Positions 1 to 8,927 of a DNA stretch of 61,522 nt are shown piece after piece. Below the pieces are notes generated by a model, which saw only the letters and a list, made by a program, of their open reading frames with translations, made no database searches and had not been told where the DNA came from. The DNA is from Bacteroidia bacterium (GTDB lineage Bacteria > Bacteroidota > Bacteroidia > Bacteroidales > VadinHA17): NCBI GenBank assembly GCA_026391215.1, contig JAPLDX010000081.1:1-61522 (forward strand). Direction: 5' to 3'. The translations under genes and the position numbers were made by a program. Position 1 is the first letter of the stretch, and each line of letters starts with the position of its first letter.

Positions 1-7
1 AACGCCA

Positions 8-2359
8 ATGTCCAGCCTTATTCCGGGATACGAATACGACATTTTCATCAGCTACCGCCAGAAAGACAACAAACACGATGGCTGGGTGACTGAATTTGTG
101 AATAATCTGAAGGGAGAACTCGAATCAACCTTCAAGGAAGAGATCAGTGTTTATTTTGATATTAATCCTCATGATGGACTGCTGGAGACTCATGATGTCG
201 ACGCATCTCTGAAGAACAAGCTTAAGTGTCTGGTTTTTATTCCAATTATTTCACGGACTTATTGCGACCCCAAGTCATTTGCATGGGAATATGAGTTCAA
301 ATCATTTATTGAACAGGCATCTAAGGATCAGTATGGCCTGAAGGTTAAACTTCCGGGTGGCAACGTGGCAAACAGGATTCTTCCTGTTCAGATACACGAT
401 CTTGAAAATGATGACAGGAAACTTGTGGAAAATGAGCTGGGAGGATACATAAGGGGAATAGAATTTATATATAAAGAACCTGGCGTCAATAAACCTCTTA
501 CTAAAGATGACGACGAAAAGAAGAATTTAAACAATACAAAATACAAGATCCAGATAAACAAGGTAGCTAATGCTATTAAAGAGGTAATTACAGCAATACA
601 GCAGCATACTCCGGAACAAGAAGAAGTTGCAAAGGAAGTTTTCAAACCTGAATTTGTACCCCGGAAGAATCATAAAACAATAATCATTGTAGCATTATTA
701 ATAGTTCTGACCTCAATTATTCTTGGATTTATCTTTGTTCCAAAATTGTTTAAGCCTTCCGGACAACTTGAAAAATCTATAGCTGTACTCCCGTTTGCAT
801 TGCTTAGTGATGAGCCTGACAAACAATACCTTGCTGATGGCATGATGGATGCAATTACACTTCATCTTTCAAAAATCAAGGATTTACGGGTAATGTCCAG
901 AACTTCGGTTGAACAATACCGTCACCCTACTAAAACAACTACCGCTATCGGAAGGGAACTTGATGTGGAATATTTACTTGAAGGCAGTTTTCAAAAGTTT
1001 GGTGATAGTGTAAGATTAATCGTCCAGTTGATTAAGACCGGAAAGGAAGGTCATGTATGGGCAAATAATTATGACCGAAGCTGGAAAAGTGTTTTTTCAG
1101 TACAAAGTGAAGTGGCTCAGGCTATTGCCAGGGAATTACAGGCAGTTATAACTCCTGAGGAAAAAGAACTAATAGAGAAAGCTCCGACAACGAATTTGAC
1201 AGCTTATGAAATATACATTAAGGCAAATGAATATCTGAAGGAATACGAAAAAACACGTAACTTAGATACATATCAAAATACTATTTCTCTTTATCGGACC
1301 TCTATAACAATAGATTCCTCATTCGCAAAGGCATACACTGGTTTGGCCAAAGCATATTGGAGCAGGTATTACTGGGAATCCTATTTTCAAGAAAACTTCA
1401 TGGATTCTTGTTTTGCCCTGGCTGAAATAGCACTCAGATTTGATAATCAGCTTGATGAAGCATATTATTTAAAAGGTGAATATTACTATAATAATGGAAA
1501 AATTGAAGAAGCATTGGATAATTTAGATGAAGCTTTAAAGATTAATCCAAATTATTATTCCGCATATTATACAAAGGGATATATCCTTACACGAGTAAGA
1601 AACGACTATGTCAAAGGCCTTGAAAACTTTCATAAAGCATTAAACATTATACAAGGAAGTGAGCGTTCCTCTTTATTACGAGCTTTAGGTTATACATATA
1701 TTTATGCCGGATTCTATGATAAAGCAAAATATTATTTTCAAGGGGCACTTTCTATGAATGGAGATTCTGCAAATTATTTCAATAATTTGGTGTTCGTGGA
1801 ATCTTCGTTTGAAAATTTTGAGAATGTACAACTACTTAATGAAAAAATAAGCGAAATTGATTCAACATATCTTCCTGCCACGGAATGGTTTAGTTTCAGG
1901 GGGCAGCATCAGGAAGCATATACAGTAGCCAAAAAAAGAGTTGAACGATATAGAAAATCAGGCGAATTACTTCTTATAAATTCACATCGTATTGGATATG
2001 CCTATTGGAAAGTGGGCAAATATAAAGAAGCCAGAGATTATTTTAACCAACAAATAAAGTACGGTACAGAAAGTATCAGACTGAGCAGGGATATTGCGAG
2101 TACAAAAAATGCTCAATATAATCTGGCAGCTACTTATGCTTTCTTAGGTGATAAAACCATGGCGTACAAATATCTTGATGAATTTAATACAATGAATTTT
2201 TATCCAAAATGGTGGATAGTCTATCTTAAATACGATGTCCTGTTTGACAGTATTCGTAATGAAGAACGATTTCAAAAGATACTGCAAAATGTAGAAGCCA
2301 AATACCAGGCAGAGCATGAAAGGGTAAGGAAATGGCTTGAAGAGCAGGGAGAGCTGTAG
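8..2359 (+). CDS. TIR-transmembrane-TolB-like-TPR protein, paralogue 1
   Basis: A 783-residue protein. Residues about 8-200 form a TIR-like domain: YDIFISYRQKDNK opens the first strand, and the FAWEYEF segment (about 91-97) carries the glutamate that aligns with the catalytic/helix-C Glu of TIR enzymes. One transmembrane helix follows at about 222-247. Residues about 257-385 (KSIAVLPF start) match the TolB-like region found upstream of TPRs in CadC/adenylate-cyclase-type proteins. The rest to about 770 is TPR-like, with several NPNYYSAYY-type helices. The topology predicts a cytoplasmic TIR and periplasmic TolB/TPR regions. It is one of three close paralogues in 17 kb. The ATG lies 7 bases from the window edge, so its promoter is not visible. 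The function is unknown: NAD hydrolysis, signalling or a scaffold are all possible, and enzymatic activity is inference. Confidence 0.85.
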   Translation: MSSLIPGYEYDIFISYRQKDNKHDGWVTEFVNNLKGELESTFKEEISVYFDINPHDGLLETHDVDASLKNKLKCLVFIPIISRTYCDPKSFAWEYEFKSFIEQASKDQYGLKVKLPGGNVANRILPVQIHDLENDDRKLVENELGGYIRGIEFIYKEPGVNKPLTKDDDEKKNLNNTKYKIQINKVANAIKEVITAIQQHTPEQEEVAKEVFKPEFVPRKNHKTIIIVALLIVLTSIILGFIFVPKLFKPSGQLEKSIAVLPFALLSDEPDKQYLADGMMDAITLHLSKIKDLRVMSRTSVEQYRHPTKTTTAIGRELDVEYLLEGSFQKFGDSVRLIVQLIKTGKEGHVWANNYDRSWKSVFSVQSEVAQAIARELQAVITPEEKELIEKAPTTNLTAYEIYIKANEYLKEYEKTRNLDTYQNTISLYRTSITIDSSFAKAYTGLAKAYWSRYYWESYFQENFMDSCFALAEIALRFDNQLDEAYYLKGEYYYNNGKIEEALDNLDEALKINPNYYSAYYTKGYILTRVRNDYVKGLENFHKALNIIQGSERSSLLRALGYTYIYAGFYDKAKYYFQGALSMNGDSANYFNNLVFVESSFENFENVQLLNEKISEIDSTYLPATEWFSFRGQHQEAYTVAKKRVERYRKSGELLLINSHRIGYAYWKVGKYKEARDYFNQQIKYGTESIRLSRDIASTKNAQYNLAATYAFLGDKTMAYKYLDEFNTMNFYPKWWIVYLKYDVLFDSIRNEERFQKILQNVEAKYQAEHERVRKWLEEQGEL

Positions 2360-2473
2360 AAGAAAGGAAGGGGAGAGTTGGAGAAGGGGTGAAAAGGAGA
2401 AACAATTTTACATTAGAAGCTAATAAATCCGGCAGAATTCAAAATTAAAAAAACTACACTCTATAAAATAAAC

Positions 2474-3316
2474 ATGAACGGAAGACAGAAACACATGGCT
2501 ATTCGAATCTTAGTGGCAGTTTTTAGTATTATCAGCTTTTCTGCTTTCAGCCAGGCATACGATGCTGTTAATTCAACCAGCTCAGCGCAGGGCTTTGCTT
2601 GGCCTGAAGGTAAAGAAATGGCTCTGAGCCTGACATTTGACGATGCCCGCCTTTCCCAGCCGGATACAGGTATTCCCCTTCTCGACAGATATGACATGAA
2701 AGCTACATTTTATATCTCGCCAGGCAGTATGCTAAAAAGGATTGATGAGTGGGGAAGGGCAGTTAATAATGGTCATGAGATCGGCAATCATTCAATATTA
2801 CATCCATGCTCGGGAAACTTCACCTGGTCAAGGAGCAGTGCACTGGAAGATTATTCTCTTCAAAGGATGAAAAATGAGCTGGATTCGGCAAACAGACTTA
2901 TTAAAGAAATGCTGGGAATTATTCCGGTATCATTTGCGTACCCTTGCGGACAAACTTTCATTGGCAGAGAAATAAATGTACAGAGTTATGTGCCCCTGAT
3001 CGCCCTTATGTTTGAAAGCGGAAGAGGGTGGCTTAGTGAAGCACCCAATGATCCGATATATTGTGATCTTTCCCAGCTGAATGCTGCTGAACTTGACGGA
3101 AAATCGTTTGAGCAGATCCTGAAGCTGATAGAGACTGCAAAGGCCGTTGGATACTGGCTGATCCTGGCCGGACACGAAATGAATGTGGAAGGAAACCAGA
3201 CTTCTCAGTTAAAAACCATCGAGGCGATATGCAAATATGCAAATGATCCTGCCAATGGCATTTGGATTGACAATGTGCACAATATAGCCTCTTATATAAA
3301 GAAAAAACGCAGGTAG
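2474..3316 (+). CDS. Secreted polysaccharide deacetylase (NodB domain)
   Basis: A 280-residue carbohydrate esterase family 4-type protein. An N-terminal signal peptide ends near SAFSQ. The NodB motif 1 TFDDA is at about residues 54-58, and the metal-binding histidine motif HSILH (H-S/T-x-x-H) follows in GNHSILHP. The family removes N- or O-acetyl groups from polysaccharides in the periplasm or at the cell surface; the substrate cannot be read from sequence. The first ATG (2474) was kept; a second at 2495 (MAIRIL) would give an equally good signal peptide. The stop codon directly abuts the stop of the convergent GH97 gene, with no base between them. It lies about 115 bp after the first TIR protein gene on the same strand. 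Confidence 0.85.
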   Translation: MNGRQKHMAIRILVAVFSIISFSAFSQAYDAVNSTSSAQGFAWPEGKEMALSLTFDDARLSQPDTGIPLLDRYDMKATFYISPGSMLKRIDEWGRAVNNGHEIGNHSILHPCSGNFTWSRSSALEDYSLQRMKNELDSANRLIKEMLGIIPVSFAYPCGQTFIGREINVQSYVPLIALMFESGRGWLSEAPNDPIYCDLSQLNAAELDGKSFEQILKLIETAKAVGYWLILAGHEMNVEGNQTSQLKTIEAICKYANDPANGIWIDNVHNIASYIKKKRR

Positions 3317-5293
3317 TTATTTTTTCTCTATCCTCGCAGCCCATCCTCCGCCCGGCGCCAAATTGATTTTCAACTTATCAGCTGATGAAACTTTTGAAAC
3401 TTCCCGCTTGTAATCCGTAGCGTCACGATTGGCATTAATACCATCCTTAAAAATATCAGCCTCATAAGTTCCTGCTCCAAGAAATGAAAGATCTAAAGTT
3501 AATTCTCTTGGAGTCCAGTTTGTCATAGCACCCACATACCATGTGTTGCCCTTTCTCCTGGCGATTGCCACATATTCTCCAACTTTGCCATCAAGCGGTA
3601 CGGTTTCATCAAACACTGTCGGAACACTTGTAATGAAATCGGTACTCTCCTGTTCTTTCATATAAATTGTTGCATTGTCGGAGAGCATCTGGAAAGGAAC
3701 TTCAAAAATCACATACATGGCCAGCTGATGGCATCGGGTGCCCTGGCTCATCGGATCGGAAAATATAGGCCTGAAATTCTGTCTGTTTGAATTTCTCATT
3801 GCACCGGGAGTATAATCCATAAGCCCGGCCATCATACGGATATATGGAAGAGTAACATCATATCGTGGCACATTCTCAACAGCCCATTTTACGTTTTCCA
3901 TACCCTTAACACCCTCATTGCCAATGACATTTGGATAAGTTCTCTGGATACCGGCAGGTTTGAACACACCGTGGTAATCAACAATAAAATGATAATCAGC
4001 AGCCTTTCTTGCTATTTCAAAAAGCGAAGCTACTGCAACCTGGTCATCTCGGTCAATGAAATCAATCTTAAATCCCTTGATTCCCAGTTCAGCATAAAGC
4101 GGAAAAATCTTGTCCATCTGATTAAGTATATTTTTCCAGGATGCCCACAGGACTACACCTACATTCTTCTTTTTGCCATAATCGACAATTTCCTTAAGAT
4201 CCACAGCCGGGATTGTCCGGCTGAGATCACCAGGTATTTCCCAGCCTTCATCAAGAATTATATATTTGATTTTGTTTGAAGCAGCAAAGTCAATATTATA
4301 CTTGTAAGTTGCAGTATTGATCCCTGTCCTGAAATCTACATGCGACAGGTTCATATCGTTCCACCAGTCCCAGGCAACCAGTCCGGGCTCAATCCATGAG
4401 ATATCCGTCAGCCTGGGCGGTGAAGCCAGCTTCTGTACTATATCGACATTCAGGAGATCCTTATCCTGTTCGCTTATAACCACTGCACGCCAGGGAAAAT
4501 TGCGTGTCCCGTTAACTTTAGCAATATAATCCGCCCTTTTAACAGGAATTATATTTCTCTCTACAGTCTTGTATTCCAGCGGATATGGCGCAAAGACTCC
4601 CTTAAATCCTTTCCCTGTCTGGTTTTTATCCAGGAACATACCCGGGTAGTCTTCCAGGTCAGCTTCGATGATTACTACCTTTCTGCCTTTGTCAGCATCC
4701 ACAAGCAGGGGCAAGAATGCAAGTGAATCCTTCTTGAATTGAGAGATTCTCTGCTCGGTATAGAGCGATTCAAAAGAACAATTGAAGATCTTTCCGTCAC
4801 GGTAATCCCACATGTAAGGGATAAATGCATTATGGTCGGATGTGAAGTTGAAATTTGCTTCTTCATTTTTAATTATCAGTTCACTTTTTCTGGCAGTAAA
4901 GAACCTGTAAGCAACAGCATCATCATAAACTCTGAATATCACACCATAATCTCCCTTACAATTGATTGTCACCTGGCTGCAATGATCGGTCACAGTTGCT
5001 TTTTTATAGTTAATAGCATTGAAGGTAGAATTTATTACCTCAGTTTTCGGTGATTTAAATACTGCATTGTCTCCCAGGATTGTCCCGTCATTCAATTGTA
5101 TTGATATGGCTGAAGGAGCAATTATCTGCTCTCCCTTATGAACAACAGACCATTGAAGTTTTGCTCCTGATTCAATCTTCAGCATTATGTTCCCGTCAGG
5201 TGATTTAACTTCAAATTTCCGGATTTTCTGGGCAATTAGTAATGATGGGCTCAATAACAGAGCTATCACCAGAATTAAATAATTCTTTTTCAT
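3317..5293 (-). CDS. Glycoside hydrolase family 97 protein
   Basis: A 658-residue GH97 (SusB-like) alpha-glycosidase. It has a signal peptide (MKKNYLILVIALLLSPSLLIA), an N-terminal beta-sandwich beginning KSPDGNIMLKIESG, and a TIM barrel with WIEPGLVAWDWWNDMN and YIILDEGWEIP, then a C-terminal all-beta domain. The segment KIDFIDRDDQ (about residues 408-417) sits where retaining GH97 enzymes have their aspartate nucleophile, so a retaining alpha-galactosidase-like enzyme is more likely than an inverting alpha-glucosidase; this is inference. The reading frame stays open upstream to 5674, but those 127 residues are antisense to the neighbouring TIR gene. The ATG at 5293 starts the signal peptide and is chosen here. 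It is divergent from the second TIR gene. Confidence 0.9.
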   Translation of the reverse strand: MKKNYLILVIALLLSPSLLIAQKIRKFEVKSPDGNIMLKIESGAKLQWSVVHKGEQIIAPSAISIQLNDGTILGDNAVFKSPKTEVINSTFNAINYKKATVTDHCSQVTINCKGDYGVIFRVYDDAVAYRFFTARKSELIIKNEEANFNFTSDHNAFIPYMWDYRDGKIFNCSFESLYTEQRISQFKKDSLAFLPLLVDADKGRKVVIIEADLEDYPGMFLDKNQTGKGFKGVFAPYPLEYKTVERNIIPVKRADYIAKVNGTRNFPWRAVVISEQDKDLLNVDIVQKLASPPRLTDISWIEPGLVAWDWWNDMNLSHVDFRTGINTATYKYNIDFAASNKIKYIILDEGWEIPGDLSRTIPAVDLKEIVDYGKKKNVGVVLWASWKNILNQMDKIFPLYAELGIKGFKIDFIDRDDQVAVASLFEIARKAADYHFIVDYHGVFKPAGIQRTYPNVIGNEGVKGMENVKWAVENVPRYDVTLPYIRMMAGLMDYTPGAMRNSNRQNFRPIFSDPMSQGTRCHQLAMYVIFEVPFQMLSDNATIYMKEQESTDFITSVPTVFDETVPLDGKVGEYVAIARRKGNTWYVGAMTNWTPRELTLDLSFLGAGTYEADIFKDGINANRDATDYKREVSKVSSADKLKINLAPGGGWAARIEKK

Positions 5294-5337
5294 ATTCTTA
5301 ATGATTTTTTCAGATGTCAAATTAGGAATAATTTTCC

Positions 5338-5349
5338 TAACTTTATCAC
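5338..5349 (+). promoter_or_regulatory. TAACTTTATCAC motif upstream of TIR paralogue 2
   Basis: TAACTTTATCAC lies 16 bp before the ATG at 5366. The identical 12-mer occurs 14 bp before the ATG of TIR paralogue 3. It resembles the Bacteroidota -7 box (TAnnTTTG) with the last base changed. No good TTTG -33 box is seen at the right distance here. It may instead be retained paralogous leader sequence. Confidence 0.4.
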
Positions 5350-5365
5350 TCAAGGAACATTTGAA

Positions 5366-7585
5366 ATGCCCAGCCTCATCCCCTGTTTTGAATACGACAT
5401 CTTTATCAGCTACCGCCAGAAAGACAATAAATATGTTGGCTGTGTGACTGATTTTGTCAGTAACCTTAAAAAGGAACTTGAAGCTACATTTAAAGATGAG
5501 GTAAGCGTTTATTTTGATATAAATCCTCACGACGGACTCCTGGAAACACACGATGTTGATGCATCGCTGAAAGATAAACTCAAATGTGCCATCTTTATAC
5601 CAGTCATTTCGCGTACATATTGCGATCCCAAATCTTTTGCATGGCAAAATGAATTGAAAGCTTTTATTGAACAAGTCACTAATGATCAGTTCGGACTAAA
5701 GGTGAAATTACCAAACGGCAACGTGACCAGCAGGGTGCTTCCAGTTCGAATACATGAACTTGATCCTGAAGATCTTAGTTTATGTGAATCAGTTACAGGC
5801 GGGTACCTGCGCGGTGTCGAATTTATTTATAAAGAACCTGGGGTAAACAGACCTCTCAAAACGGATGATGATGAAAAGAATAACCTGAACAAAACAAAAT
5901 ACAGGAACCAGATAAACAAGACCGCAAACGCCATCAAAGAGATCATTTCCGGATTGAAGACATATCAATCTGCGGCTACAAAAGATGATCATCTGTCACG
6001 GAAGGCAAAGAGCGAACCAGGGAACCTGGGCAGCAGGCTGGTTCAGATCAGAAAAGGATTGGTCAGTCTGAGATTGAAGAACAGGATTATTTTAGTTCTT
6101 TCGGCATTACTGGTTATTGCTGGTGCATTTATAGTTTATAAGATCATTGAAGGAAGTGTTTTTACGGGGAAGCTGAAAAGCAATGCAAAATCAATTGCCG
6201 TGATGGCTTTCCATAACTACAGTGATGATTCCAACCAGGAGAATGTCAGCGATGGTCTGACCAGTGAGATCATTACCCATCTCTATAAGATAAGATCATT
6301 TGACAAGGTAGTGTCACTTGGTTCTGTCCTTCCATATAAGGGAACTGACAAGAAGATCCGGCAGATTGCCGATGAGCTGAAAGTAAATTACATTCTTGAA
6401 GGCACCTACAGAAAGATAAGCGATCAGGTGAGGGTGACAGCACAGCTTATCGATCCAGAAGACGAGAATATCCTGTGGCAGAATGAATATGACAAACCTT
6501 ATAAGCAGCTGATTGCCATACAGGCAGATATTGCTCTGCAGATAGCGAACCAGGTGAAGGCATTTATAACCAATTCAGAAAAACAGAATATTACAAAAAG
6601 TCCGACTGATAATCAGGAGGCTTATGAGCTTATCCAGAAGGGACTATACATCTGGAATACAAGAAGCTTTAAAAGCATTGATCAGATGCTTGATCTGACT
6701 GCTGAAGCAATGAAGCTGGATCCGAACTATGCCGATGCTTATGCGTTTGCAGGTCTTCTGACACTGTTAAAAGTTTCACAATATGGCGGGAGCAAAGTCG
6801 AATCTGTTGTGTGGGATGCAACATCCTATCTTGAAAAAGCCTTGAAACTGGATCCCGATAATACTACTGCTCATCTGGGTATGGCCTGGTTTAACGACTG
6901 GATAAGATGGGATTTTCCGCAGGCTGAAAAAGAATTCCTGAAAGTACTGGAGCTTGAACCCAATAATCCTATTTATCCTGAGTTGTATGTCGAATTTCTT
7001 TTAAAGATGAATCGTCCTGAAGAAGCACTGAATTATCAGTTCACTTCTGAGCAATCATATCGGTTGATACAGGCAAAGATACTGTCAGGAAGGAGAAGAG
7101 GGATCCAAAAAGATTTTAAAGAATACCTTAAATCCCAGGGATCAAAAGGATTGAAATATGCAGGAGACTGCTTCCTGTGGATGCACGAATATGATTCAGC
7201 AAGATTTTACCTTGAATCAGCCTTGAATGTGAAGGATCCGCAATTTATGATCCCGAGATTCCAGGCTTACCTTGCTTTGGCCTATTCCAAAACAAATCAG
7301 AATGATCAGGCACAGAAGATAATTGGTAAACTTGCTGCTATGAGTAAAGTTACTACTGCCGGGAGTCCTGATTATTTTACAGGGTGGTATTACAGTGGGA
7401 TCGGTCAAATTGACTCAGCTTTTATCTGGCTTGAAAAAGCTTTCAGGAACCGTAGTTTCCAGCTCGGCTGGCTGAAGACAGATCCGGTTTTTAATAGTCT
7501 GAAATCAGATGGCAGATATCGCGATCTGTATGAAAGAACCGGGCATAAAGCTTATGATGATTACATCGCCGGCAGAAATAAATAG
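5366..7585 (+). CDS. TIR-transmembrane-TolB-like-TPR protein, paralogue 2
   Basis: A 739-residue paralogue with the same order of parts as the protein at the window start. The TIR-like domain is at about 8-200 (YDIFISYRQKDNK; FAWQNELK with the conserved Glu). A transmembrane helix is at about 237-257. A TolB-like region begins KSIAVMAFHNYSDD at about 275, and TPR-like helices run to the end. The linker before the membrane helix is longer and more basic than in paralogue 1. The C-terminal half resembles paralogue 3 most (shared WLKxDPxF and YDDYIAGR endings), while paralogue 1 differs there. This suggests that 2 and 3 split from each other later. A beta-helix protein gene follows 40 bp downstream on the same strand and could be co-transcribed. 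The function is not known. Confidence 0.85.
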   Translation: MPSLIPCFEYDIFISYRQKDNKYVGCVTDFVSNLKKELEATFKDEVSVYFDINPHDGLLETHDVDASLKDKLKCAIFIPVISRTYCDPKSFAWQNELKAFIEQVTNDQFGLKVKLPNGNVTSRVLPVRIHELDPEDLSLCESVTGGYLRGVEFIYKEPGVNRPLKTDDDEKNNLNKTKYRNQINKTANAIKEIISGLKTYQSAATKDDHLSRKAKSEPGNLGSRLVQIRKGLVSLRLKNRIILVLSALLVIAGAFIVYKIIEGSVFTGKLKSNAKSIAVMAFHNYSDDSNQENVSDGLTSEIITHLYKIRSFDKVVSLGSVLPYKGTDKKIRQIADELKVNYILEGTYRKISDQVRVTAQLIDPEDENILWQNEYDKPYKQLIAIQADIALQIANQVKAFITNSEKQNITKSPTDNQEAYELIQKGLYIWNTRSFKSIDQMLDLTAEAMKLDPNYADAYAFAGLLTLLKVSQYGGSKVESVVWDATSYLEKALKLDPDNTTAHLGMAWFNDWIRWDFPQAEKEFLKVLELEPNNPIYPELYVEFLLKMNRPEEALNYQFTSEQSYRLIQAKILSGRRRGIQKDFKEYLKSQGSKGLKYAGDCFLWMHEYDSARFYLESALNVKDPQFMIPRFQAYLALAYSKTNQNDQAQKIIGKLAAMSKVTTAGSPDYFTGWYYSGIGQIDSAFIWLEKAFRNRSFQLGWLKTDPVFNSLKSDGRYRDLYERTGHKAYDDYIAGRNK

Positions 7586-7625
7586 CATGTAAATTTGTCT
7601 GAAAAAATATAACGGAGGCGTCAAT

Positions 7626-8903
7626 ATGAAAAGTAAAATTTTGAGATTATTCGGTATGATCTTTATTTGTTTGTATGTAAGTTCACCAATTTACAGTCAG
7701 AATATAGGTCTTGTTGATGTAAGAAGAGCTGAACCGATTATCACCGTTGGTGGTCCCGGTGCTGATCTACAGGGATTCTCATCAGAAACAATCCAGATCG
7801 CTCTTGATGCTGTAAAGTCAAGAGGAGGAGGGACTGTAAGACTCAATCCGGGTACGTTTGAGATTATTGGTCCGATCCGCCTCTCAGACAATGTATCATT
7901 AATCGGATCAGGAGAGAAAACCATTCTGCACAAATGCGATGGCTTTAAAACCAGTTTTATTATTGATGCAGACTGGGGAATGCTCAAGGCCGTGGTGAAA
8001 GATGCAAGCGGTTTTAAAATAGGAATGGGTATTCAGCTTTACGATGATGCACATAATTCAGGATGGGATGTGACAACTGCCGTAATAACAGATATTCAGG
8101 ACAATACAATTTATTTTGATAACAGGACAGTCAACGACTATCTCTCTTCACTGAATGGTACTATCACAAACAGCTTCTCAATAATTGAAGCAGTTGAGGT
8201 TGAAAATGTGAAGATTGCAGATCTTGTTGTTGAGGGCAATAAGAGTACCAATTATTATATTAATGGTTGTCGTGGTGGCGGTATATATATTCATAAATCG
8301 AAGAATTGTCTTGTTGAAAATGTTAAGGTGAATGAGTTCAATGGCGACACTTTCAGCTGGCAGATCACTGAAAACATTACTGTCAGGGGATGTGAAGCCT
8401 CAAACGGAGACGGGCTGGGATTCCATCCGGGGACAGGTTCCGATCACTCGGTTGTTGAAAACTGTACAAGCCATCACAACAAGGGAGATGGTATATTCCT
8501 GTGCTGGAGAGTGCAGAACGGGATCTTCAGGAATAATAAAATATACGCAAATAGTGATAACGGATTTTCAATAGGCCATAAGGATACTGATAATGTGTTT
8601 GAGAATAACTATGTTTACGAAAATGGTTCTCATGGTGTCCTTTTCCGTAACGAAAATGAACAAAACAGCGGTCACAGGAATACATTCACAAACAATACTA
8701 TAGAAAACAACGGTACCAGCGGTGAGGCAAGCGGATTCTATATCGGTGGCGAAACGCATGACATCACTATTAACAATAATGTAATCCGCTCAGCAGGTAA
8801 GGGAAATCAAAAAACAGCAATTTTTGTAGGTAAAAAATCGTCAAAAGTAACTGCTTCGAACAATACTGTCTCTGGCTCGAAAGAGATTGTATATGAAAAA
8901 TAG
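7626..8903 (+). CDS. Secreted right-handed parallel beta-helix protein
   Basis: A 425-residue protein with a signal peptide ending near SSPIYSQ. It begins with the pectate-lyase-superfamily N-terminal pattern (TIQIALDAVKSRGGGTVRLNPG, then VSLIGSG). From about residue 190 it continues with many short coils rich in Asn and Gly (VENVKV, ENNYVYENGSHGVLFRNEN, ITINNNVIRSAG), typical of beta-helix rungs with Asn ladders. The family includes polysaccharide lyases, epimerases and inert surface proteins. No catalytic triad could be assigned, so only the fold is called. It has its own start 40 bp after TIR paralogue 2. With the deacetylase and GH97 nearby, a carbohydrate role is plausible. Confidence 0.75.
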   Translation: MKSKILRLFGMIFICLYVSSPIYSQNIGLVDVRRAEPIITVGGPGADLQGFSSETIQIALDAVKSRGGGTVRLNPGTFEIIGPIRLSDNVSLIGSGEKTILHKCDGFKTSFIIDADWGMLKAVVKDASGFKIGMGIQLYDDAHNSGWDVTTAVITDIQDNTIYFDNRTVNDYLSSLNGTITNSFSIIEAVEVENVKIADLVVEGNKSTNYYINGCRGGGIYIHKSKNCLVENVKVNEFNGDTFSWQITENITVRGCEASNGDGLGFHPGTGSDHSVVENCTSHHNKGDGIFLCWRVQNGIFRNNKIYANSDNGFSIGHKDTDNVFENNYVYENGSHGVLFRNENEQNSGHRNTFTNNTIENNGTSGEASGFYIGGETHDITINNNVIRSAGKGNQKTAIFVGKKSSKVTASNNTVSGSKEIVYEK

Positions 8904-8927
8904 ATTCTGTTGAAATTCCAGTTATTA

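Noticed and set aside
5294..5674. Upstream extension of the GH97 frame by 127 residues
   Set aside because: It is antisense to TIR paralogue 2 and would place residues before a clear signal peptide.
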